Part shown: positions 37,390 to 44,446 of the stretch, in pieces
Layout of the letters: every line of letters starts with the position of its first letter
Position numbering within the stretch: position 1 is the first letter of the stretch
Source: a virus
Direction: 5' to 3' (one strand)
DNA: 47,927 nucleotides
Virus record (IMG/VR): IMGVR_UViG_3300027720_000010
Span: 1-47,927 of that record
Translations under genes and position numbers: made by a program
The notes under the pieces: generated by a model
What the model was told of the DNA's origin: nothing
Database searches by the model: none
What the model saw: the letters and a program-made list of their open reading frames with translations, nothing else

Positions 37390-39423
37390 CTTTCTACTCT
37401 TAGTTTTTTTCTCTGTTAGTTGTTCTTCACAAATAACATTCTCCTCCTCCATTCTGATTGTGTACGGTTTTTCTTCTTTGATGTTTCCTTTGAGCACTTC
37501 ATCAGAAATATAGTCTTCTAATTTTTCTTGAATTGCTCTTTTAAGTGGTCTTGCTCCGTATACTTCGTCAAATCCAACTTTGGAAACAAAATCAATTACA
37601 GATTGGTCAAATGTAATGTTAAGTTTAATACCGGAAAGTCTATTAGATAATTTGTTAATTTCAACCATAACAATCTTTTTAACATCCTCATTCCCCAATG
37701 TGTTAAACACAATAATTTCATCGAGTCGGTTGATAAACTCAGGTGCAAAATAGTTTTTGAGTTCCTTATTTAACATTTGTTTTTTGAGTTCTTGGTCGGC
37801 ATAAACATTACTTGATTTACCAAAACCAATACCTGCACCAAAATCTTGCATTTTTTTAACCCCAATGTTAGATGTCATAATGATAAGACAATTTTTGAAG
37901 TTGATTTTTCTTCCAAAACTATCTGTCATGTAACCTTCATCCAAAAGTTGCAAAAGTGATGAGAAGATGTCTTTGTGAGCCTTTTCAACCTCGTCAAATA
38001 ACACCACCGAATAAGGTTTTGTCTTAACCTGTTCGGTTAGTTGACCCCCTTCCTCATATCCAATATAACCAGGAGGAGCTCCAATAAGTCTTGAAACTGA
38101 GTGTTTCTCTTGAAACTCACTCATATCAACACGAATCAGATTTTCTTCGCTACCAAATATTTGTTTTGCAAGTTCCTTAGCAAGTAATGTCTTACCAACA
38201 CCTGTTGACCCAAGGAATATAAATGAACCGATTGGTTTGTTTGGGTCTTTGATACCAAGTCTATTCCTACGTATAGATTTTGCAATTGTTTTGATTGCCT
38301 CAGGTTGACCAATTACCGACTTCTCTAAACTTTCTTCCAAATTTATCAAATTCTTTGTATCATCCAAAGAAAGTTTGTTTACAGGAATTTTGGTCATAAT
38401 CGACACTACATCGTAAACTAGTTCGATTGGGATATCCTTTCTTTTTGTTTGGAGGTCTTGCTCAAATTTATTTCTTTCAATATCCAACTGAGACAATACT
38501 TTCTTTTCTCTATCTCTAAGTTGAGCCGCCATTTCATAGTTTTGTTTTTTAACAACGAGAAGTTTTTCTTCACGAATTTTTTGAGATTCTTTTTTAAGTT
38601 CCTCAATAATCTCAGGATTCTTAACATCCACTTGAGCTCTTGCCCCTACCTCATCCAAAATGTCAAAAGCCTTATCAGGGAATTCTCTGTCTGTAATATA
38701 ACGGTCGGCAAGTTCAACACAAGTTTGAAGAATTTCATCTGTATAATTTACTTTGTGGTGAGCCTCATACTTATCCTTCACATTGTTCAAGATTTGTAAA
38801 GTTTCCTCCTTGGTTGAAGGTGAAACAATTACCTTTTGGAATCTTCTGTCCAATGCCCCGTCCTTTTCAATGTTCTTTTTAAACTCATCCAAAGTGGTTG
38901 CTCCGATACATTGAATCTCTCCGCGAGAAAGTGCTGGCTTTAAAATGTTAGATGCGTCAAGTGAACCTGAGGCGTTACCTGCCCCAACGATTGTATGAAT
39001 CTCATCAATAAAAAGAACCACATTTGGATTATTTTGAATTTCTTCAATAATAACTTTTAATCTCTCTTCAAATTGACCCCTATATTTTGTGCCAGCAACA
39101 ATTGAATTTAAGTCCAAAGACAAGATTCTTTTTTCTAAAAGGTTTCTTGGGCAATCCCCTTGGAATATCTTCATTGCAAGTCCCTCAACAATTGCGGTTT
39201 TACCACAACCTGGTTCACCAATAATAATTGGATTATTTTTCTTTCTACGAGAAAGAATTTGAGCGATACGAATAATTTCTTGTTCTCGACCAACAACAGG
39301 GTCAAGTTTATTTTCTTCAGCTAATTTAATTAGGTCTCTTGAAAAGTTATCCAAAACAGGAGTCTGACTATCGGTAGATTGTCTTGGTTTATTTTTCTTT
39401 CCGTCATCCATTGAATCTGTCAT
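37375..39423 (-). CDS. clpC: ClpC/ClpA-type AAA+ unfoldase without N-domain
   Basis: 682 aa with two AAA+ domains: Walker A1 GEPGCGKT (69-76), Walker B1 VVLFIDE, Walker A2 GSTGVGKT (405-412), and a second Walker B VVLFDEVE. A short M-domain with a UVR-like motif (NYEMAAQLRDREKKV) lies between, as in ClpC. A GIGFG loop at 531-535 carries the IGF tripeptide that docks on ClpP. The usual N-terminal adaptor domain of about 145 residues is missing; the protein begins with a short charged tail. It would unfold proteins and feed them to host ClpP with altered substrate choice. A Lys-rich tail follows. Confidence 0.93.
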   Translation of the reverse strand: MTDSMDDGKKNKPRQSTDSQTPVLDNFSRDLIKLAEENKLDPVVGREQEIIRIAQILSRRKKNNPIIIGEPGCGKTAIVEGLAMKIFQGDCPRNLLEKRILSLDLNSIVAGTKYRGQFEERLKVIIEEIQNNPNVVLFIDEIHTIVGAGNASGSLDASNILKPALSRGEIQCIGATTLDEFKKNIEKDGALDRRFQKVIVSPSTKEETLQILNNVKDKYEAHHKVNYTDEILQTCVELADRYITDREFPDKAFDILDEVGARAQVDVKNPEIIEELKKESQKIREEKLLVVKKQNYEMAAQLRDREKKVLSQLDIERNKFEQDLQTKRKDIPIELVYDVVSIMTKIPVNKLSLDDTKNLINLEESLEKSVIGQPEAIKTIAKSIRRNRLGIKDPNKPIGSFIFLGSTGVGKTLLAKELAKQIFGSEENLIRVDMSEFQEKHSVSRLIGAPPGYIGYEEGGQLTEQVKTKPYSVVLFDEVEKAHKDIFSSLLQLLDEGYMTDSFGRKINFKNCLIIMTSNIGVKKMQDFGAGIGFGKSSNVYADQELKKQMLNKELKNYFAPEFINRLDEIIVFNTLGNEDVKKIVMVEINKLSNRLSGIKLNITFDQSVIDFVSKVGFDEVYGARPLKRAIQEKLEDYISDEVLKGNIKEEKPYTIRMEEENVICEEQLTEKKTKSRKKKGE

Positions 39424-39505
39424 AATAATAATTTTTTAAAAATTTAATCTAATTATTCCTATTTTTCAATAGATAAATTTATTGACTGAGATAAGTTTTA
39501 TTTTA

Positions 39506-39512
39506 TATTTAT
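39506..39512 (+). promoter_or_regulatory. TATTTAT promoter-like motif
   Basis: Ends 3 nt before ATG 39516. Confidence 0.4.
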
Positions 39513-39515
39513 GAT

Positions 39516-39758
39516 ATGGGAATTATTAAAGAAGAAATAAAAGGAACAAAAATTATTAACCAAATTGAATCAAGTAATTTGGTTGAAACCGAATACGACA
39601 CTGCAACTAAAAAACTTGTTGTTGAATTTAAGAATGGGGCAAAGTATGAATATGAAGATGTTCCCCACCAACTATATACAAGTTTCCGTTTATCTGAGTC
39701 TCAGGGTAAATTTTTTACTTCAGAAATATCAAAAAAGTTTAAATACAAAAAGTTATAA
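39516..39758 (+). CDS. KTSC domain protein
   Basis: 80 aa. The sequence SSNLVETEYDTATKKLVVEF then KNGAKYEYEDVPHQLY and ESQGKFFTSEISKKFKYKKL matches the small KTSC domain family (lysyl-tRNA synthetase C-terminal-associated). Its role in phages is unknown, though nucleic acid binding is often supposed. It is a complete single domain with a short N-terminal extension. Confidence 0.85.
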   Translation: MGIIKEEIKGTKIINQIESSNLVETEYDTATKKLVVEFKNGAKYEYEDVPHQLYTSFRLSESQGKFFTSEISKKFKYKKL

Positions 39759-39767
39759 TTTATTAGA

Positions 39768-39775
39768 TATTTATA
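39768..39775 (+). promoter_or_regulatory. TATTTATA promoter-like motif
   Basis: Ends 4 nt before the GTG at 39780, which supports the GTG start. Confidence 0.45.
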
Positions 39776-39779
39776 ACTT

Positions 39780-40499
39780 GTGAAGAACGACGAAATCATT
39801 AATAGTTTTGGAACAAGAGATGAGTTAAACCCAAAGATTTGGGATAATAACGATACGCTTAATAAAGAAGTTAGGGAAAAACTTCTTGCAGTTGCGACAG
39901 AGTTTATAGATTTTTTAGGTGTCCCGATTTTAGTTGGGGATATTATTTTTACAGGCTCTCTTGCAAATTATAACTGGTCAAAATATTCTGATGTTGACCT
40001 ACACGTTGTTGCCGACTTCAATCAATTTAGTGATGATTTATTACCACTTTATCAAGAGTTGTTTAAAGTTAAAAAAACATTATTCAATACAGACCATGAT
40101 ATAAAAATATTTGGTTATGATGTTGAGTTGTATGTCCAAGATTCAAACGAAGCTCATTTTAGTAGTGGGGTATATTCAGTTTTAAATGATGAATGGGACA
40201 ACAAACCAAAAAAAGAAAATGTTAAGATTGACAAAAATCTGATTCGTCAAAAATCAAATCAATGGATGGAAATAATTGACACCGCTTTAGATGCGGCTTC
40301 AGATGTTACGGCGGACGATGCAAGGGAAATACTTAAAAAGTGTAAAAATAAGTTAAAAAAATACAGAACTTGCGGTCTTGAAAAAGAAGGGGAATATTCG
40401 GACGAAAATTTAGTTTTTAAAGTTTTAAGAAGAAATGGTTATATTGAAAAACTCATGAATTTTGAAAATGATGTTGTAGATAAAGAACTATCTCTATAA
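39780..40499 (+). CDS. Nucleotidyltransferase-fold protein (GTG start)
   Basis: 239 aa. The motif IIFTGSLANYNWSKYSDVDLHVV contains GS-x...-D-x-D, the core of the nucleotidyltransferase fold (pol beta superfamily). A later Asp/Glu for the third metal ligand may lie in DVELYVQD. The C-terminal half is helical (EIIDTALDAASDVTADDARE). Proteins of this type in marine phages have no known substrate; it may add nucleotides to a protein or RNA. The GTG start sits 4 nt after a promoter motif. Confidence 0.8.
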   Translation: MKNDEIINSFGTRDELNPKIWDNNDTLNKEVREKLLAVATEFIDFLGVPILVGDIIFTGSLANYNWSKYSDVDLHVVADFNQFSDDLLPLYQELFKVKKTLFNTDHDIKIFGYDVELYVQDSNEAHFSSGVYSVLNDEWDNKPKKENVKIDKNLIRQKSNQWMEIIDTALDAASDVTADDAREILKKCKNKLKKYRTCGLEKEGEYSDENLVFKVLRRNGYIEKLMNFENDVVDKELSL

Positions 40500-40537
40500 G
40501 TTTTTTCCCTATATTAAAAAAAACGTAACATTTAATA

Positions 40538-40545
40538 TATTTATA
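40538..40545 (+). promoter_or_regulatory. TATTTATA promoter-like motif
   Basis: 16 nt before ATG 40562; likely start of the structural operon. Confidence 0.5.
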
Positions 40546-40561
40546 GAGAAAAAACTACGCT

Positions 40562-40747
40562 ATGGCAGTATTATCAGCAGGAACTTATACTTATGTGTTA
40601 TTTAATTACACAGGTGCAACAAATTGTGCGGCTTGTACGTCCTCAATCCAACCTCACCCATCTTATGGAAGTATGACAAATTCGGCAGATACTATTGTTC
40701 AGCTACAAGCAATAACATTAGGTGGTTTTAATGGATTAAACAACTAA
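40562..40747 (+). CDS. Small putative structural protein
   Basis: 61 aa, Ala/Thr/Ser-rich with a CAAC pair (GATNCAACTSSIQPHPS). Composition and position (first gene before the head-like genes) fit a small decoration or fibre-associated protein. No family recognised; note that the giant repeat protein at 46198 also has Thr-rich and Cys-containing modules. Confidence 0.65.
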   Translation: MAVLSAGTYTYVLFNYTGATNCAACTSSIQPHPSYGSMTNSADTIVQLQAITLGGFNGLNN

Positions 40748-40759
40748 AAAATATTCGAA

Positions 40760-42022
40760 ATGAGTAAACTCAAACCAATAGGTAGTGAAAAATTAAAAGG
40801 TCAAGAACAAATAAATAGAATTCTTGAAATTGCAAAATACAAAGAGAATTTACCAAATTCAATTAATGAAAGTTCAAGAACTGACTACAGTACAAAGTTA
40901 GTAGATGGTAATGTCTATTATATTGTTAAAGAAAAATTGGGTTATATCATTAAAAAAGGGTTGAACGAATCAACTTTGGATTACATGGACCCTATGAAAA
41001 ATAGAGTATATTATTCTTCATATTCTGATGCTCTTAAAAAACTTAACTTGGTTGCAAAAGAACTTAATAGAGTTCACAATATTAATGAAGGCATTTCTTT
41101 ATTTACCGAAGATAAAAAATATTTTTTAAAGAACCCAAACCCAGCTCCTCAAGAAGAGGAAACTCCTCCACCTGCACCAATGCCTGAACCATCGGCCGAA
41201 CCAACCCCAACTCCTCCACCCGCAGAACCTGAAGGTGATATGGGTATGGATTCAGGTGAAGATATGCCTGAGGCACCATCAGATGAAATGCCTGAAGCGG
41301 GGCCAGACGATGTAGAGGGTGACGTATCTTTTAAAATGATACAAAAACTTACAGGAAAACTTGCTCAAAAAATAAGAGACCTTCAAGATAAAGATGAAGA
41401 AATTACATCAAAAGATGCAAAATATGTTGTTAATTCAATTTTGTCGGCACTTACTGATAATTTAGAAGACGATGATAAAGATGATATTATTGCAAAATTA
41501 GAAGGTGAAGAAGACGAAGATATGGGTATGGAGGACGAATCAATGCCTGAGGAAGGTGATGATATGGGTATGGAGGACGAATCAATGCCTGAGGAAGGTG
41601 ATGGTGAGGAAGAAACTCCTAATAGTGAAGTGACTGAAAACTTACCTCCAGATGGTAGGGGACTTCAAAAATTACCTGAAGGTGAAATGACTGAAAAGTA
41701 CGTTGAAGCGGCTCTTAAAAACATTTTTAAAGAATCAAAAGTAGATAACGTTTTGTCAAAATATTTTGTTATAAATGAAAATGAAAAAAAGTTTCACCAA
41801 ACAAAAAAACAAAACAAAAAAATATTAATAGAACAAAAGAAAAAATCAGACAAAAATCAAATTGCAAGACTTTCTGAAACAGTTAAACAAAAAAAAGTTG
41901 CAACAGATGTTATTAATAGTTTTCCTGATATGAAATTTGTCGGTAAAACAAATAAAGGAAATTTGGTTTTTGAACATAATAATAAACAACTTAAAGTTTC
42001 ACCAAAAGGTGAGCTATTATGA
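40760..42022 (+). CDS. Putative head/core protein with several internal cleavage motifs
   Basis: 420 aa. Four motifs of the type I/L-x-E occur with the same context as the leader ends of other genes: NSINE-S, KGLNE-S, HNINE-G and FVINE-N. Between them lie a proline-rich linker (about 135-160) and a highly acidic region with an exact 14-aa duplication (DMGMEDESMPEEGD, twice). The ends are basic. This is a plausible prohead core or scaffolding protein that the prohead protease would cut into pieces, as T4 core proteins are. That is inference; there is no direct family match. Confidence 0.7.
   Translation: MSKLKPIGSEKLKGQEQINRILEIAKYKENLPNSINESSRTDYSTKLVDGNVYYIVKEKLGYIIKKGLNESTLDYMDPMKNRVYYSSYSDALKKLNLVAKELNRVHNINEGISLFTEDKKYFLKNPNPAPQEEETPPPAPMPEPSAEPTPTPPPAEPEGDMGMDSGEDMPEAPSDEMPEAGPDDVEGDVSFKMIQKLTGKLAQKIRDLQDKDEEITSKDAKYVVNSILSALTDNLEDDDKDDIIAKLEGEEDEDMGMEDESMPEEGDDMGMEDESMPEEGDGEEETPNSEVTENLPPDGRGLQKLPEGEMTEKYVEAALKNIFKESKVDNVLSKYFVINENEKKFHQTKKQNKKILIEQKKKSDKNQIARLSETVKQKKVATDVINSFPDMKFVGKTNKGNLVFEHNNKQLKVSPKGELL
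41519..41602 (+). repeat. Tandem 42-bp duplication
   Basis: Two identical 42-bp copies encoding DMGMEDESMPEEGD inside the 40760 gene. Confidence 0.9.
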
Positions 42023-42438
42023 GTTATTTAGTTTTTATAAACGGACTTGGACCTAACTATAAAGGAAATAATATTTATGAATTTGTTTTCTCAAATAGTT
42101 TAGAAGTGTGGGGAGATGATTGGGACACAGAACCAGCAAACGGAAACCCAACATCACCCGAAGCCGAGTATATTAAAAAGGTAGGAGTTTTGAATAGGGA
42201 GGGGATTGACCTCGAACTTATCCAAAACTCCGATTTTTTTTCAATGAAGGACGGAGTTGACAAAGTTGTTGCTCTTGGATGGGAAAGAGATAAAGATATA
42301 GATAATAGACTTGTTTTTCACTTCGGGGACACTGAAGAAGTTGTCAAAAACAAATTGTACGAGAAAGACATAATTTTAGAATTTTATAAAGAATTTGAAA
42401 ATGGACAAAAAGAAAAAAAATCTGCAAGAAATGTATAA
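42019..42438 (+). CDS. Conserved marine-phage hypothetical protein
   Basis: 139 aa, overlapping the previous stop by 4 bp. YLVFINGLGPNYKGNNIYEF, then DDWDTEPANGNPTSPEAEYI and ALGWERDKD...FHFGDTEE form a pattern I recall from proteins in T4-like marine phages, located in head regions. The function is unknown. Its last 38 bp overlap the next gene. Confidence 0.82.
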   Translation: MSYLVFINGLGPNYKGNNIYEFVFSNSLEVWGDDWDTEPANGNPTSPEAEYIKKVGVLNREGIDLELIQNSDFFSMKDGVDKVVALGWERDKDIDNRLVFHFGDTEEVVKNKLYEKDIILEFYKEFENGQKEKKSARNV

Positions 42439-43147
42439 GCTTGGTTTTACTAATAAAACCTTATCTTTGCTTAACGAATCTCAAATCGAAATGATTTTGG
42501 AAAAGATTAAAAAGAAGGAAACCAAAGAAATTGAACAAAAGACGACAACATCTTTTATTGCCAATAAAAACGAAGTAAACTCAGGAGTTGAAATTCCAGC
42601 AGGAACTACTAAATTTAAAATGAATCCAGATGGTTCTGCTGAATTTACTGAAGGTAAAAAGAAAAAAAAGAAATACAATCCTTGGGCTGTTTGTACGGCA
42701 TCAGTCGGCAGAAAAAACAAAAAGAAATATGAAGATTGTGTGATGGGGGTTAAAAAGAAACTCAAGGAAGGCAGAAGTCCATATGAGTATCTAATAGAAT
42801 CTAAGATGGAAGAAATTGTTGAAAATAATTTGTCTCCAAAGATGAGTAAAGGTGAATTATTACGTATCATTGCAGAAAAGAAAATGATGATGAAAAAACC
42901 TATTGGTAAAATGATATCAATGAAAGGAGAGGCTATGGAAGGAGATACCAAAACAGCCCCTGCCCCAACAAGAACGACTCCAAAAACTGAACCTGGTACA
43001 AGACCTTCACACCCTGGTAGAAGAAGTAAGGAACAACCAAACCCAAAACCAAAGGCAAAGAAAAGTCATAGTGATTCTGAAATGGAATCAAAAAAAAGTG
43101 AAATAATTACAGCAATTTCTAACTTAATAGACAAAGCATTAAAATGA
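42401..43147 (+). CDS. Basic putative head/core protein with leader
   Basis: 248 aa from ATG 42401 (an in-frame TTG is at 42395). The N-terminus KKKNLQEMYKLGFTNKTLSL then LNE-S is another leader-like start ending at L-N-E. The middle contains YNPWAVCTASVGRKNKKKYE then DCVMGVKKKLKEG, a short motif with two conserved Cys that recurs in phage proteins. The C-terminal half is basic and proline-rich. It could be a DNA-binding internal head protein. It overlaps both neighbours. Confidence 0.75.
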   Translation: MDKKKKNLQEMYKLGFTNKTLSLLNESQIEMILEKIKKKETKEIEQKTTTSFIANKNEVNSGVEIPAGTTKFKMNPDGSAEFTEGKKKKKKYNPWAVCTASVGRKNKKKYEDCVMGVKKKLKEGRSPYEYLIESKMEEIVENNLSPKMSKGELLRIIAEKKMMMKKPIGKMISMKGEAMEGDTKTAPAPTRTTPKTEPGTRPSHPGRRSKEQPNPKPKAKKSHSDSEMESKKSEIITAISNLIDKALK

Positions 43148-44376
43148 AAAAATATAAATTATACGAAGCCCCTGTAGATTATGGGGATTATCCCGAGAGA
43201 ATGGACCCAAATTTGGAAAGAAAACTTGGTAGTCCTGAAAGTTTATATGCAAAAAATCCAGCATTCAGAAAAGGTTCCGGTGATGTCGAAAGACTCGCTG
43301 GTACAAGATTTAAGGAAGTTGTAGATAGAGTTAGGGATGCGTTTGACCAACCAAATTTGTCATCAAATCAGGTTAAACAACAAATCATGCAACAGATGAT
43401 GATGACTACTCAAAGAATCATGTCAATTGAGAGTCAACATAATGAAGAATTGGTTGACTTGGCTCTTGAACTTGCATTAGAAGAAACTGGAACCGATAGA
43501 GATTGGTATCAATATGAATTGACTTTAGGAGGAACACCACCAAGTGCTGGTGGATTCCAAATGAAACAAAAAGAAAAACCAAAATTTGAATTACCTAAAT
43601 CTTTTGATATTGATGTTGAGACTGATGAAGAGCAATTCCAGTCTGAAGTAGATAAAAGAAATATTATCAATTTGATTATTCAGGGTGAGGCTAAGAAAGG
43701 TCACTATTCATTTATGAAACCATCTTATATGAATAGAATTGCCGAGATTGACCCACAACTTCCAACTCTTTATAGACAAGTAATGGCGGCAAATGATTTG
43801 CTTTATTTTACAATGGAACAAATGATTGAAATGATGAGTCAAACTGGCTCGGGAGTTGCAGGTAAAATGGAATTACAAGATGCCGATGATGAAGATGAGG
43901 GCGGAGAAGGACCTGATACAAAAATTGTTGCGGGAGGTTTAATTCTTCCAATTCTTCTTCACGAGATTATTAAAGCTTTAGAAGAGGCACCTGCAAGAGA
44001 ACAATTTGCAGATATGGACCCAGAAAGGGCTTCAAATATAATGGGACAAACTGATATTTTACCAAATGAACCAATGCAGTTAAGACTTGGTCCAGCTGTT
44101 GTTGAGTTAATCAAATATGTTCTACCCGATGAAATGTTTGACCCTGAAAATGCTGGATTAAATCCTTGGTTTAAGAGAGAACTTTATAAAATTGCGGCAA
44201 AAGAATTCTTAGACTTAATTGGTGATGCAATTTCTGAAAACAAAACTGAGAAGGACAGAGCAAGAAAAAGATTTACTGAAGTTATGAAAGCAGCTCAAGC
44301 CGCCAAGAAAGAATACGATGATTATAATACTGGAAAAGACCAAGAAGATATGGATGATTTTCTAGCGAGTTTATAA
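43144..44376 (+). CDS. Putative structural protein upstream of terminase
   Basis: 410 aa, overlapping the previous stop by 4 bp. The sequence is helical and Met/Gln-rich (NQVKQQIMQQMMMTTQRIMS), with IAEIDPQLPTLYRQVMAAND and a later TKIVAGGLILPILLHEIIKA. The C-terminus is acidic. It could be a portal-vertex, head-completion or core protein, since it lies directly before TerL in the structural operon, but no domain is recognised. Confidence 0.75.
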   Translation: MKKYKLYEAPVDYGDYPERMDPNLERKLGSPESLYAKNPAFRKGSGDVERLAGTRFKEVVDRVRDAFDQPNLSSNQVKQQIMQQMMMTTQRIMSIESQHNEELVDLALELALEETGTDRDWYQYELTLGGTPPSAGGFQMKQKEKPKFELPKSFDIDVETDEEQFQSEVDKRNIINLIIQGEAKKGHYSFMKPSYMNRIAEIDPQLPTLYRQVMAANDLLYFTMEQMIEMMSQTGSGVAGKMELQDADDEDEGGEGPDTKIVAGGLILPILLHEIIKALEEAPAREQFADMDPERASNIMGQTDILPNEPMQLRLGPAVVELIKYVLPDEMFDPENAGLNPWFKRELYKIAAKEFLDLIGDAISENKTEKDRARKRFTEVMKAAQAAKKEYDDYNTGKDQEDMDDFLASL

Positions 44377-44395
44377 TGTAAATAGATTAAAATTT

Positions 44396-44427
44396 AAACC
44401 CCCTCTAATAAAAGGGGGTTTTTTTGT
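44396..44427 (+). terminator. Rho-independent terminator
   Basis: AACCCCC...GGGGGTT stem followed by T7, separating the head gene set from TerL. Confidence 0.85.
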
Positions 44428-44434
44428 ATTTATA
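44427..44434 (+). promoter_or_regulatory. TATTTATA promoter-like motif
   Basis: 12 nt before ATG 44447, directly after the terminator T-run. Confidence 0.5.
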
Positions 44435-44446
44435 AAAAAAAGTCAA

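Noticed and set aside
251-44434. The TATTTAT motifs as classical T4 late promoters (TATAAATA) on the sense strand
   Set aside because: Read in the direction of the genes they are the reverse complement of the T4 box, so equivalence cannot be assumed; they are reported as a separate motif.
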